A stretch of 64,000 bases of DNA from Isochrysis galbana (lineage: Eukaryota > Haptophyta > Isochrysidales > Isochrysidaceae). The notes under the pieces were generated by a model. That model saw only the letters and a program-made list of their open reading frames with translations. It did not search any database and was not told the DNA's origin. Of this stretch, positions 12,101-21,835 are shown piece after piece (position 1 is the stretch's first letter; every line of letters starts with the position of its first letter). A program made the position numbers and the translations under genes. The stretch is from contig CM030936.1 of the NCBI GenBank assembly GCA_018136815.1, positions 2,507,079 through 2,571,078 of the forward strand. The letters are read 5' to 3'.

Positions 12101-12189
12101 GGCGCGCCGGCGTGGATGCGGGCTCACAGTGTGTCGACCGCCCGCCTGAGCCAGCGACGCAGCGCCTCCTCGTCCTCCACGTGCACCAT
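9133..12189 (-). CDS. RBM26: RBM26/RBM27-like RNA-binding protein
   Basis: Two exons, 12189..12128 and 11899..9133; the 228-nt intron (GTGAGC ... CCCACAG) joins DTL to SDADPAVL in phase, giving 942 residues. Order: the PWI-like N-terminal domain of RBM26/27 (MVHVEDEEALRRWL to about residue 80); an acidic/Arg region; a CCHC zinc knuckle (CFNCGEEGHISRDC, about 180); a long Met/Gly/Pro/Gln-rich linker with MGQP(H/Q)QM-type repeats; an RRM (RNP2 ILHVGNVP, RNP1 QRFAFVEY, about 640-710); and a helical segment DQLAQQKALISQLEKGK characteristic of the C-terminus of this family. Family members act in nuclear RNA surveillance and 3'-end-linked decay (PAXT in animals, Rmn1 in fission yeast). Unusually, the knuckle is CCHC rather than the CCCH finger usual in animals. 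Divergent with the WW gene; a C/T tract lies upstream on its coding strand. Confidence 0.88.
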
Positions 12190-13293
12190 CGAGAGTGCGC
12201 GGGGGTGTGGGCGGCGTGCCGGCGGCGGTGGCGCCCGCCACGCGCGCCGTGGGGGTCGACAAACCCGAGAGAGGGGGGGGGGGAAGGGGGAGCGACGGGG
12301 GGAGGGGAGAGAGAAGGGCTGGGGGAACAGAGAGGGAGGGGGAGGGGAGAGAGAAGAGGGGGGGGAGGGGAAGGGAGGGGAGGAGGAGGAGAGAGGTACG
12401 AGTAGAGTATAGGTGTAGGAGAGGGAGCAGGAGATGGAAAAGAGGAGGGAGAGAGGGGGGGGAGGGGGGGGGGAAGGGAGCGGGGAAGGGAGGAAAAGAG
12501 GGGAGAAGAAGGGGGGGGGGGGGGGCAGGGGGCCGGGGAGAGGGGCAGCGGGAGAGACCGGGGACAGATTTACATTCAAGTACTCTACTCTAACGTAGAA
12601 AGTAGAGATAGAGAGACGGAAACGAGAGTGACAACAATCCTCTCTAGGAGTAAAGTACCTGTCCAGCAAATTTGTTATTTGATCTACCCTCGGTATTTTG
12701 GTGTCTGGAGGCTTTGGGGTCCTGAGATATTGTTAGCCTTTCAGGCTGTACAGCCATACTGCTCCCGAGGGTATAAAAATAAAACTCCTGCGCGGTCGCA
12801 GCGAAGACAAGCTAGCTCCACAGACTTGGACATGGCGGAGAGCTGACTAAGGTGTCGGATTCAGTAGAGACCCTGAGCACGACGCGAGGAGGGCCAAGAC
12901 GCGAAAGGCGAGGCTTGACGTCCGACGGGGACGAGAAGAAGAGGGAAGAAGGGCTCTTAGAGTGATATGAACTCTGACGCTGGCGGCAGGGCAGGCGCAC
13001 CCCGCCGCGGCGATGAGGTTGGGATGTGGGGGGGGGGGGGGGGGGGGGGGAGGGGGGCGCGGCAAGGGGACAGGGGAAGGGGAAGGGGAAGGGGGGGGAA
13101 GGGCGGGAGGGTAAAGAAGGGGGGGAGGGGGGGGGGGAAGGGGGGGGGGAGGGGGGGGGGGAGGGGAATTCGAGCCTCTCGGTCTCCCTTTCCACCCACC
13201 GGGCGCGCCTTGCCCCCCCGGCCCCGCCCTCCTCGCCTCTTGCCAGCCTCCTCCTCGCACTCCCCTCGCTTGGCGCGCGCTCACTGCCTGGAA
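12190..13293. promoter_or_regulatory. Shared 1.1-kb head-to-head intergenic region with G/GA tracts
   Basis: Lies between the divergent starts of the RBM26-like gene (12189, -) and the WW gene (13294, +). Each gene has its own homopurine tract: 12270-12535 near the first and 13024-13170 near the second. A TATAAAA box at 12772 stands about 520 bp from the WW start and may be unrelated to it. Regulatory role is inference from position. Confidence 0.45.
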
Positions 13294-14442
13294 ATGTCGG
13301 GGCAGCTCCCGCCGCATTGGAAGACTGCGAATGCCGCCGATGGCAAAGAGTACTACTTCAATGAGATCACTGGAGAGACGAGCTGGACGCCTCCGCCGAT
13401 GGACACCGTCCCCAAGGTGGAGCCCATGGTCTCGGACGCCTCGCCCGCATCCGTCTCGATCGGCATGGGTGGCGGTGATGGAATGCGCTCGCGCGGCATG
13501 GGTGACGTGAGCGGATCGCCCAGAAGCGGTGAGCCAGACATGCGGATGGGCAGCCAATCGGAGGCGTCAGGGCCACTCGCTGCGCTTCACCCACATACTC
13601 CAAAGATCATGATCATCCTGGTCGCGTCATTCGTGGTGATGCTCGAGGCCTCAATCGAGTATTCACAAGGCCCCAGGAATGGAGGCATCCTCGCGTATGC
13701 CGTGGCGGTGGGCACCGTCTCTCTCTGGTTTGTCTTGATTCTCATGTTTATGGCAAAGGCTCGCCCAGGCACAGTCTCTAATGGGACCATTCGCATGCCG
13801 CGCGACTCTCAATTCTCCGTCCTCCAGACAGCTGCCGCCTTCTTCTTCGTGTGGTGGGGGGTCGGGTGCGGCATCTTGACATTCCACGCTCCTTACCAGG
13901 TCACGTCCAACGCGTACTTCGCGTGCTGGGTCGCTCTCTTCAGCTCGCTCATCATGTGTGTCGACGCCTTTTCGAACCTCCAGTCGGCCTGGCAAAAGTA
14001 CAGCACGGCAACTTCCGATATGACCATGCAGTTGATGCTCGTCATGCTCATGGCATCGCTCATTCTGTTCCTCGCCTCGCTCGACTTTGCGAACTTTAGC
14101 CAGGGGAAATGGGGGATCATTTGCGGCCTTTCCACCGCCATCTTGACTATCATCTACTACTACTTGCAAACAAAGAATCGTCTCAGTTTGAGTGGGCGGA
14201 AGGCAATCTCCACGCTCAACGTCTTGTTCTGGGCGTTTGGCGTGGGCGTTTTGACCTTCGACTTTCCGTTCAGGACCACGGGCAACGGCTTCTTTGCATG
14301 CTGGACCGGCCTCATCGCCTCAGCATCGCTGACGTACCAGATTTTCTTCGAGTCACAAATCCCGTGGAGGGCGCACCTCACGCGATCCTTCTCGACGTCG
14401 CGTTCCCACATGGTCTCGGACATCCAGCCTTCGCGCCTGTAG
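13294..14442 (+). CDS. WW-domain multi-pass membrane protein
   Basis: A single exon of 382 residues from the ATG at 13294. Upstream in-frame codons encode only poly-G-derived Arg/Gly. Residues 4-36 form a WW domain (LPPHWKTANAADGKEYYFNEITGETSWTPPP positions, with both signature Trp and the central YYF), which binds proline-rich ligands. A flexible Gly/Met/Ser linker (about 37-100) follows. About eight hydrophobic segments then run to residue 355 in two similar halves, each with a FDFP/FHAPY-type turn followed by an aromatic FFACW or YFACW helix (NAYFACWVALFSSLI; NGFFACWTGLIASAS). This internal duplication suggests a MARVEL-like four-helix unit repeated. The tail is Ser/Arg-rich and cytosolic by charge. 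Function unknown. Membrane location and WW-mediated docking are the safe inferences. Confidence 0.85.
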   Translation: MSGQLPPHWKTANAADGKEYYFNEITGETSWTPPPMDTVPKVEPMVSDASPASVSIGMGGGDGMRSRGMGDVSGSPRSGEPDMRMGSQSEASGPLAALHPHTPKIMIILVASFVVMLEASIEYSQGPRNGGILAYAVAVGTVSLWFVLILMFMAKARPGTVSNGTIRMPRDSQFSVLQTAAAFFFVWWGVGCGILTFHAPYQVTSNAYFACWVALFSSLIMCVDAFSNLQSAWQKYSTATSDMTMQLMLVMLMASLILFLASLDFANFSQGKWGIICGLSTAILTIIYYYLQTKNRLSLSGRKAISTLNVLFWAFGVGVLTFDFPFRTTGNGFFACWTGLIASASLTYQIFFESQIPWRAHLTRSFSTSRSHMVSDIQPSRL

Positions 14443-15913
14443 GCATTCGGCGCCGTGGAATCCAGGCTCAGCTCCAACCGACCGTCCTTAAGCGCCGTCA
14501 GCATGTCTTGCTGTTGATGGGCACATGTTTTTGGGCACCCTTGAGGGGAGCCGGCCAGTGCTATTTCTCGTGCGCCCTCTCGTTGGGCGGATTGGTCGGC
14601 ACGTGTTGTGCGCCTATAGTGCGCACCGACAAGCACCTTTCTGGCGAGAGGGTACCACGTCTCGTGTACACAGGCATGGCGCCATGGATCACGCCGAGGT
14701 GTTGTTATGAGCTTGGGTTGCCGTGCAACGTTCCTATCACACCCCTTAGTTCGATCCTGATATGCGGCGCATTTGTGCCGGGCTAAGGCAGGGGTGAAGT
14801 GCAGGCGCACATCCTGAACTCCCACTGCAGCCGCATGCATGCATCTTTTGTCATGTTGTGCTCGGGAAGATTAGGGTTGGGACAGCACAACTTGTGGCGG
14901 CTATGGTGCGCAGTAGTGCTACCAACTTGCAAGTTCAACTTGTACACCGCACTCTCTCGTCACTCGACTGACCTCGGGTGGGGGGGTGCGCTGTTTCACG
15001 TGGCGCATTACACGTGGTGCATGTAGTTAGAAGTGGGAGTACGCAGTATGCAGCACACGAGTGATGAATGTAGCGCGTGCTGGACCGTTGCGCGCACGTG
15101 GCGCACCTATAGTCTATGTGCTATGTGTCTGTGCTGTGGATTCTGTTTTAGGGCCCGCCCGTTTGCTAACGCAAACGGGTCTCCTTCCTCACTGCACTCC
15201 AATGGGCGGGGTAGCAAATCTCCCCCCGTGCACCGTAGAATGCTTATGCTTATAGTGGAATGAGCAGGGGAAGAGGGCCGCATCAGTCGAGCCGTGATCT
15301 CTCGCCATCTCTACTTGTTCGTTTGTGTGAGTTTCCCACGCAACCAACCTCCCCTCCCCCCCCCCCCCGGGTGTGCGTGTGATTTGCACGAGATCTTGTG
15401 AGTGTGAATTGTGTGGTCAGTGGCCCCCTTTGGTACCATTTAATGCGCGATGAAGTATACAGAATGGCGGCGCGGCGCGTTCTCCTCGCCTCAAGCCACA
15501 GGGGGCCGCGTTGCTGCGGCGTCCCTTTCTTGCGCCCTCGCTTGCGTGTTCTGACATGCGCCTTTCTTTGCTCCGGCTCGTTCGCTTTGTTTTCGGTGCC
15601 TTCTTCGCCTGGTTGCCAACTATAGTTGTTCTTGCCTGTCTCATTCTAGCACTCTACTCTTAAGTATATATGTGCACGTATCTCAGCAACCCTCTCAGCT
15701 CTCGCAATTCTCATCTTTTATCTCTCTAGTGTTGTCATCTAGTGCACTCATTCCAGCACGCTGCGGCCGCTCGCGTCGTCGCCTGTGCGAAAATGTAAAC
15801 TGCCGGTGCGTGGCACTCTTGCTGCGCTTGAGCATCGCTCGCAGCGCTAGCCCTAGCCCTAGCCACCGTAAGCATACCTTCTTGCAACCGCGTAGAACAT
15901 AATCTCTCAATCC
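14443..15913. other. Intergenic between convergent genes, no gene recognised
   Basis: Separates convergent genes. Contains a C run at 15356-15368 and a short (CCCTAG)n-like array at 15848-15862. No supported coding sequence. Confidence 0.5.
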
Positions 15914-18148
15914 TCAATTACCATTTGTGGGTAGAAGTGAAGACAACCAGCCAAAGGCCGCGGCGGTTCTCCGAATAGCGCGGCAGCGACAGGAGCGTGT
16001 GGCGTCGATGACTGCGGCTGGGTAGCCCATCTGCTCCAGCTGATCTTCTATAGCGACAGCACCAAGTGATTCGAAGGCTTCGGGCTCAGGTAGGCGAGGC
16101 GCACCGGCAAAGAGGGCGCAAAACATCTCGACGATGGATCTCTGTTGCGCAGCGAGCAGTAATAGCCGCTCATCGCCCTTTTCAAAGTCTTCGAGGAGGG
16201 CGAGTGTTGCGTGCCGTGACAAATCATGTGAGGTGAGGTGCTCTTCATCTCGTAGCTTCGCTGTCGCTAAATTGAGTGCTTGGCGCAGCTCGGTCCGTAT
16301 GGCCGCATCGGCAGCTGCAGCCGAAACGCCTGACGACACGCTACCTTGGACGGCGGCGGCAGCAGGGTCGATGGGCTTATCATAGTAGTAGCACCAATTG
16401 CTTCCAAACCCAGATTTTGGCGCAAAGCGACTCATCGGCACAGCGTTACGTATGTAAAAGTACAACGCCAAGTCGGCATATGTAGACCGAAGGAGTGCGG
16501 GCGAACAACAATCAAAGAACGGCAAGAGGGCGTCAAGCCGGATTGCCGCATTCCAATACTCGTCCCAACTGCCGCCAGCTCCCACAGGCGTCCCATCACG
16601 GGGTGTCTGTACCGCCCTGCCACTGCGAATTAAGTCGTCAACATCCGAAGCCGAAGTCACATGAGGTTCTCTACCCAGTGGACGTGCCACCCATGACCCG
16701 GAAACAGCGCGTGCCACGGATGGTGCAAGGCGTATGGACGCGGCGTACGCCTCCGAGCGGCCCGGGTGCAGGATATCATCGTCGTCCGAAAAGCACACCC
16801 AGCAGGCAGACGGGCTGGAGCACTCGAGAACGCGGCGTAGCAACGCCGGCCCGATCGACCTGTAGCTGCTAGCTATGACTCTGTTTGATAAGTCTGGATG
16901 TCCACCGCCTGTCAATCTTGTCCCGCAGGTTTCGAGATGTAGGGGATCGGGAATCACTTCCAGGTTGTCTTCCAGCACAGGCCCTTCGTCAGATGCACTA
17001 TCAGATGGGTTCGAGATGTTAATTTGCTTGTCCTGCATCACGTTGTCTGTGCTTGCAAACAAGGACAATTGTGCCGCTTGAGCGCATGGCGACGGCCTGA
17101 GCTCCACGTTGTCCTCAAGCACAGGCTCCTCCTCGTCATCACCCTCACGGTTCTCCTCGAGCCATGGACCATCGTCCTCGCCACTCATGTCTCCATGTGC
17201 ATCGTCGCTGGGTGTAGCATCTCCACCAACAGAATCATGTGTGGTATCTGCGGGTACAGCACCGCGTTCCCTGCCAGACTGCATGGCAGTCTTCACCTCG
17301 CGTAACAAGATAGCATAGTGCTCGAATTGAGTGCACCTCACTGGCTGCTCCAGCACCACGAGCGGCGGTGGAGCATTGGTGTCTTCTGAAAGGGACTGGT
17401 GAAGATCGATTTGGGGGTGGATGCATGGTCTCAAACCCTCATTCCACGAAGTTGTGGCAGCATCGATCTCAGTAGCAGCTTGCGCTCTCACAACATCCTC
17501 AGCACTCCAGCTCAGCAGCACAGCCGCAAGCCCTCTCTGAGCTCGCAACGATTGGATATTCCGGCGGAGCATTCTCAGCCGGTGCGGGCTGCGGATGTGT
17601 GCCGCGATGAAGAGGATGAGCTTCGCTGGCGCAGTGCGTTCAGGACCATTGCCTTGTGTGGGACACTCCAAGGACGGCTGCGGACCTCGTGGCGCAAGAG
17701 TGTGAATAGCAAGCATCGCTACGAAGTGCATGCATTCCTGCGCTGCCAGAAAGCCACGACCATCGCTCGCGTCGGCGGACGAGCTAAAGCGTTGCTTGCG
17801 CATCCGAGCGTACACTTGGGCCCAGTGACGCGGCCCTGCAGCCACCTCATCGAAGCCCGTCCCTCTAGGCAACGGCATCAGCGGGCAGACCAGGACGACG
17901 GTCGGGTCGGACGAGGCGATGGATATTTGCGGGGAAGCGCAGTGCGTTCGCTGCGCCTGGTTCAGCAGCTGCCGCGCACGCGCCGCACTCTCAGTGAGCA
18001 CTTTGAGCTCTGCGGCCGCCATGTTGCCCTTCTGTGCAAGGGCCAGCACTTCCTCGAGCTTCGCCTGCCCGCCTGGGCGGCGGAGCAGCTGCACGAATGT
18101 GGAGACGAGATGGGCGGCCTGCGCTGACGCCGCTGTCCCCGACGCCAT
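15914..18148 (-). CDS. Glycosyltransferase-like protein (GT-A fold suspected), 744 residues
   Basis: An intronless frame from the ATG at 18148. N-terminal helices (1-70) are followed at about 170 by LILFIAAHIRSPHRLRMLRRNIQSL, which resembles the opening strand and helix of GT-A nucleotide-sugar-binding domains. At about 470 there is a hydrophobic strand ending in an acidic cluster, CWVCFSDDDDILHPGR, which is a plausible DxD metal/nucleotide site. Between them lies an acidic insertion of roughly 130 residues with a repeated (P)VLEDN(V/L)E motif. The C-terminus has EDQLEQMGYPAAVIDATRS, which looks like the MGY turn of a UBA-type three-helix domain. There is no signal peptide or membrane helix. 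I assign the family from these local features only. The acceptor is unknown. A CT-rich tract lies just upstream on the plus strand. Confidence 0.6.
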   Translation of the reverse strand: MASGTAASAQAAHLVSTFVQLLRRPGGQAKLEEVLALAQKGNMAAAELKVLTESAARARQLLNQAQRTHCASPQISIASSDPTVVLVCPLMPLPRGTGFDEVAAGPRHWAQVYARMRKQRFSSSADASDGRGFLAAQECMHFVAMLAIHTLAPRGPQPSLECPTQGNGPERTAPAKLILFIAAHIRSPHRLRMLRRNIQSLRAQRGLAAVLLSWSAEDVVRAQAATEIDAATTSWNEGLRPCIHPQIDLHQSLSEDTNAPPPLVVLEQPVRCTQFEHYAILLREVKTAMQSGRERGAVPADTTHDSVGGDATPSDDAHGDMSGEDDGPWLEENREGDDEEEPVLEDNVELRPSPCAQAAQLSLFASTDNVMQDKQINISNPSDSASDEGPVLEDNLEVIPDPLHLETCGTRLTGGGHPDLSNRVIASSYRSIGPALLRRVLECSSPSACWVCFSDDDDILHPGRSEAYAASIRLAPSVARAVSGSWVARPLGREPHVTSASDVDDLIRSGRAVQTPRDGTPVGAGGSWDEYWNAAIRLDALLPFFDCCSPALLRSTYADLALYFYIRNAVPMSRFAPKSGFGSNWCYYYDKPIDPAAAAVQGSVSSGVSAAAADAAIRTELRQALNLATAKLRDEEHLTSHDLSRHATLALLEDFEKGDERLLLLAAQQRSIVEMFCALFAGAPRLPEPEAFESLGAVAIEDQLEQMGYPAAVIDATRSCRCRAIRRTAAAFGWLSSLLPTNGN

Positions 18149-18882
18149 CGCTCTCGTCCCACCCTCGCCTCGCCCCCGCTCGCGGGACGCCGCTCGCTCG
18201 CAGGTCGACGGCCCTCGCCGTCCCGTCCCCTCCCGCCTCTCTCACAACCCCCCCTCTCTCCCCTCTCTCCCTGCTCTGCTCTCCTCTACTTTTCCTCTCC
18301 CGTCTCGTCTCTCTCTGGTCTCTCTCATCTTTCTCTCTCTCTCTCCCCTTGTTGGTGGTGTCCTTCCCGCCATTCGCACCAGCCAGGGCTCTCATACATA
18401 TCTGGGTAGACTAGAATGCTTTAACTCCTTACTGCCGGAGCACCTAAACAGGTGCTTCGCCTCGTTTTTTTTAGTTGTTCTCTTGGCAGCTTCACCCGCG
18501 GGCGACGAGCCGCCGGTATGGCACAGGGGGCTTGCCCGGACACACTGCTATGGCTCAACTACCTAAATATAGGAAGATCTAGGCAGGTTTTGTGACGAAA
18601 ACAGGTTAAAAAGTGAAGCATCTATTTGGGTGCTTCGCTTTATTATGAAAATCACGTGGTTACGTAAAGGAAAGAGCAGGGGTGTCCAAGCTGTAAGGAT
18701 GCAAAGACACCATTACAGGCACTATTACTCGCCGTCGTGTCGCGCCCCCCCCCCCTCCCCCCCCCCCCCCCGGACACACAGCCCCCGATGTTGTTCTTGA
18801 ACGAGTTCCCCGTGGATCCGCCCCCGACCCCGCCCCCCCCCTCCAGCCCCCTCCAACGACGAGGCCCCTGCAAACGGCACGG
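18149..18882. other. Intergenic with CT tract and poly-C run
   Basis: A CT-rich tract at 18240-18350 abuts the 5' end of the 18148 gene. A C run spans 18746-18771. No gene seen before about 18880. Confidence 0.5.
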
Positions 18883-19360
18883 ATGCCGAGCGTGGCGACG
18901 TGCAAGAGCTGTACGTCGTTCCAGTTGAGCGCACGGAGGTCGTCAGGGGCAAGAAGCGCTACTTCAAGGAGCTGATGTGCCCGAGCTGCAGCGAAACGGA
19001 CGAGGATGTGATGGAGGTCGTGCAGCGCGATGGCTGGGGCGCCAGACCGCGGGTTTGCACCGCGGTCTGGCTGACAGGGCGCATACTCGACGGCGGGGAA
19101 AGGTACGACGGTGAGATCGTGGACTGCTTCGAGACTCATCCGTATCCGAGTGGGGAATGGCCCCTGTAGACGGACAAGAACAGGCGTGCATACATGTGGT
19201 ACGCCATCGCCAAAGAGCTCGGCATCACGGGCGCGCGTAACCGGGCCAAGCACAGCCAGTGTGTGCGGAAGCGCGTTGAGTATATGTATTGGGAAGTCCG
19301 AGGTAGGTTTTGGGGCAGCGTAGTAGTCCTGAGTAGTAGGAGTAACGCTTTGTGACAATG
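18883..19360 (+). pseudogene. Unidentified coding remnant with in-frame TAG
   Basis: From about 18883 a frame of normal composition encodes VQELYVVPVERTEVVRGKK, a CPSC pair, then WLTGRILDGGERYDGEIV, ending at TAG (19167-19169). The same frame continues after the stop with equally protein-like sequence (NRRAYMWYAIAKELGITGARN, then CVRKRVEYMYWEV) to about 19300, where a GTAGGT could be a splice donor. So either a stop has broken a gene or an intron or readthrough is involved. The tail overlaps the 3' part of the transposase on the other strand. Family not recognised; possibly transposon cargo. Confidence 0.35.
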
Positions 19361-19974
19361 GCACGTTTGCTGTGAAGGTGTACTGATCTATGGTAGGGTG
19401 TGCGCTCAATGCTATCCCACAAACTTTCTCCCGACCTCGTGCCTCGGAATATGTAATTATAAGCATAGCATCTGTCAGACTCTGCATACAACGGAGTACC
19501 TCGACGTGGGCGCGGAGCGTGCTGCAAAGTATCTCTCACAGTCATTTGGTCTGAAACATTGGCGGGGAAGAAGCGGAGTGAGAGTGGAATACCGTCTTGG
19601 TCAACAAGTGCTGAGACTTTGGTGGCCTTCCTTCCTCGATCGGTTGGGTTTCTACCAACACAATCTCGTCCGTAGATACTTTTAACAAAGGTGGAATCAA
19701 TGCAGTGGAATGTACACCTTCTCGCCCTTTGTCTCCTTTCTAGCCTCAAGAGCGCCCTGTACGCTGTCTCAAAGACACCTACTCTGCTCCACTTCATGAA
19801 TGTGCCATGCACTGTGCTGTATCCAGACCCAAGCGATCTCCACGGTGCCCCAGTCCACAGAATATGACACATACTGTCCAGCATCAGATTCAAATCAGCT
19901 CTTGGTCTACCACCGGTGATGGGCAGCAGAGAGTTGATGGCGGACGTGATTGCTCCACGTGCCCTGATATCCAT
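19225..19974 (-). pseudogene. IS5-like DDE transposase, truncated
   Basis: Reading from the ATG at about 19974 (MDIRARGAI), the N-terminal helical region (DLNLMLDSMCHILWTGAPWRSL) is typical of IS5-group transposases. The catalytic domain follows: HCIDSTFVK carries the first Asp, NPTDRGRKATKVSALVD is the family basic stretch, and YAESDRCYAYNYI carries the second Asp. The third acidic residue and its downstream (R)xxVERxFxWL-type motif are not found. After about 19330 the sequence loses resemblance. So the enzyme is C-terminally truncated. IS5-like elements are known in eukaryotes and giant viruses as well as bacteria. I did not find convincing terminal inverted repeats. Confidence 0.75.
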
Positions 19975-20198
19975 TGTATTATTACCACCTTTCGGTGAAA
20001 AAAAACCTTTTCGCACGCACCCTAAATGATGCGGTGAAGGATCCAAATACACAACCACGAGTACGAATAGGATTCTCCCACTCATGATTTAGAAATGAGC
20101 TACGAGCGGTGCTCCACCGTTGGGTGCGTGGCTCATGGTGAGCGGAACGTCGCGCCTCGCAATAACTACGCGATTGGCAGCAGATACAAGTGATGCTG

Positions 20199-21302
20199 TC
20201 ATTCAGCTTGCCGGAGAGCAGCTCTCCTTGTCAGGACGTCACAAAAGTTCGTTTCTTCACAACACCGGTGCCATGAAAGCTGCCAGCAACCTTCATGATC
20301 ACCTTGAAGATGACCCGGCTGTGTAGGGTGCCTGCAAGCACTCTCTCTCATGCGATACAGGCACGATGAACCATTCGGGTAGAGAGCCTTGGGGTGCGCT
20401 CGGATCAACTGGCGTGAGGTGAGATTGAGGTCGTCAAAGTGGCTTTGGAAAACGAAGTGTGCGCGATTGTTGGCATGCACTTGCTGCCGATTGTGCCGCC
20501 TAAGGTTCAGGGAGCCAAAGACGAATTCCAGCATTGTTGGAGAGGATGCAAACCATAGATCCGGTACGCCGTCCAAAGATGAGAGCCTCGTGCACAGTGA
20601 GGAGCCAGGGCTGTCATCCGACAACCATGTCGCCACGGTGAGAAATCTAGGGTCGAGCCGCAAGTCAAGGGGCTGTGTCCAGTACGTGTCGTGCCGCATG
20701 AGCAGGATGAGATCGTGAGTCTCACGTTGGGCGGCAGCGGCATCACGTGCGAGAGTGAGAGAACGCGTCATCGACCGGAGCATCGAGTTGACGTGCTCCT
20801 TGACCTCTAGCGGCTGGTGCAACAAGCTGTGCAGCCGAGCGCCGTATATCAGCGCAAGTGCCGTGGGGACGTCCACTATAGCAGAGACATTCCACGAATG
20901 AGAGAAGACGCTCACCTGTAAGCCTTGGCTCTCAGCGGTTTGGAGAAGAAATTTGAGGTGCGTCGTAGCGGTGGCAACGAGCGCAGCTGCCGAGGTGTGC
21001 AGCTGGCCTGCTTTGCCCCTGTCGACGCCCGGCACCCCGAAGAGACAGAGGGCGAGCCGGGAGTGTGGGGGTGGGGCTCCAGCATCCACTGGGACGCTCC
21101 GAGAGGAGTTCGAAGAAGTGCCCAGAAGCGGGTGCAAGGGGTGCTTCGTGAACCAGGTGGTGCCGGGAGGCACAAAGGGATGGGGGAGGCTATGAAGGCG
21201 CGAGGGAGGCAGTGGCGACGAGAGCTGGCCGAGCAGGTCGGATGGCATCCGAAGCTGGGGGACGGGGGCAAGTGTGACAGGGTGATCGCTGTGCCAAACC
21301 AC
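20199..21302 (-). CDS. Uncharacterised secretory-type/glycosyltransferase-like protein, 367 residues
   Basis: One frame, ATG at 21302. After a low-complexity N-terminus (about 1-90) a compact domain begins at LALCLFGVPGVDRGKAG and continues through VSVFSHSWNVSAI, an amphipathic helical region, LILLMRHDTYWTQPLDLRL and VATWLSDDSPG. It ends in a Cys-rich segment (CHRHP...GCWQLSWHRCCEETNFCDVL). The LxxRHDTYWxxP arrangement recalls eukaryotic Golgi-type glycosyltransferase families in which a strand ending RxD is followed by an aromatic-Pro turn. The clustered cysteines suggest an oxidising compartment. No clear signal anchor is visible, so the true first exon may lie further upstream. Function is inference. 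Divergent from the gene at 21836. Confidence 0.5.
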   Translation of the reverse strand: MVWHSDHPVTLAPVPQLRMPSDLLGQLSSPLPPSRLHSLPHPFVPPGTTWFTKHPLHPLLGTSSNSSRSVPVDAGAPPPHSRLALCLFGVPGVDRGKAGQLHTSAAALVATATTHLKFLLQTAESQGLQVSVFSHSWNVSAIVDVPTALALIYGARLHSLLHQPLEVKEHVNSMLRSMTRSLTLARDAAAAQRETHDLILLMRHDTYWTQPLDLRLDPRFLTVATWLSDDSPGSSLCTRLSSLDGVPDLWFASSPTMLEFVFGSLNLRRHNRQQVHANNRAHFVFQSHFDDLNLTSRQLIRAHPKALYPNGSSCLYRMRESACRHPTQPGHLQGDHEGCWQLSWHRCCEETNFCDVLTRRAALRQAE

Positions 21303-21835
21303 CCAAATTCCGTATCTGCACCGGACCTCGCCGACTGCTGCTCCTTCCTGCGCTAGAGACTGCAGCTCGGAGAGACGGCGGCGGCGGCGGCGGCGGCGTG
21401 AACTTGCAGCAGCTCGGAGAGACGACGGCGGTGGCGGCGGCGTGAACTTGCAAGACGACTCCCGCTGTCAGGCGACCGCGGCTTCACGCCACTGCGGCGG
21501 CCTTGAACTGAGTGAATGGAGCTCGCTCTCTAATCTGAGAGGAGGGGTTCGAAAGGGGATGGGGAGGGGGAGGGGGAAAGGGGATGGGGAGGGGGAGGGG
21601 GAAATGGGGGGGGGGGGGGGAAGGGGGGCGGGGGAGGGGAGGGGAGGGGGAAGCGGCTTGTGAAAAGAGGGGGGGGGAAGGGGGGAAAGGGGGTGGGGTG
21701 GGGGGTGGGGGGGGGGGGGGGGTGGTTCGTGAATAGAGTATGTGTGTGGGGGGAAGATAGAACAGGAAGAGGGGCAGGGAGGGGGGTCAGTTTTTCGGTA
21801 GAGGTCTCACGTCTTCATCCTTCCAACCCTCTCTC
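21303..21835. promoter_or_regulatory. Head-to-head intergenic region with (CGG)n and poly-G tracts
   Basis: Contains a CGG-type trinucleotide array (about 21373-21400, partly repeated at 21428-21440) and long G-rich homopurine sequence from 21540 to 21725, next to the start of the gene at 21836. Promoter role is inferred. Confidence 0.4.

Noticed and set aside
12771-12780. TATA box for the WW gene
   Set aside because: Over 500 bp from the start codon with no supported exon nearby; cannot be tied to a gene.
15848-15862. Telomere-like (CCCTAG)n
   Set aside because: Only about two and a half units and internal to the contig; not evidence of a telomere.
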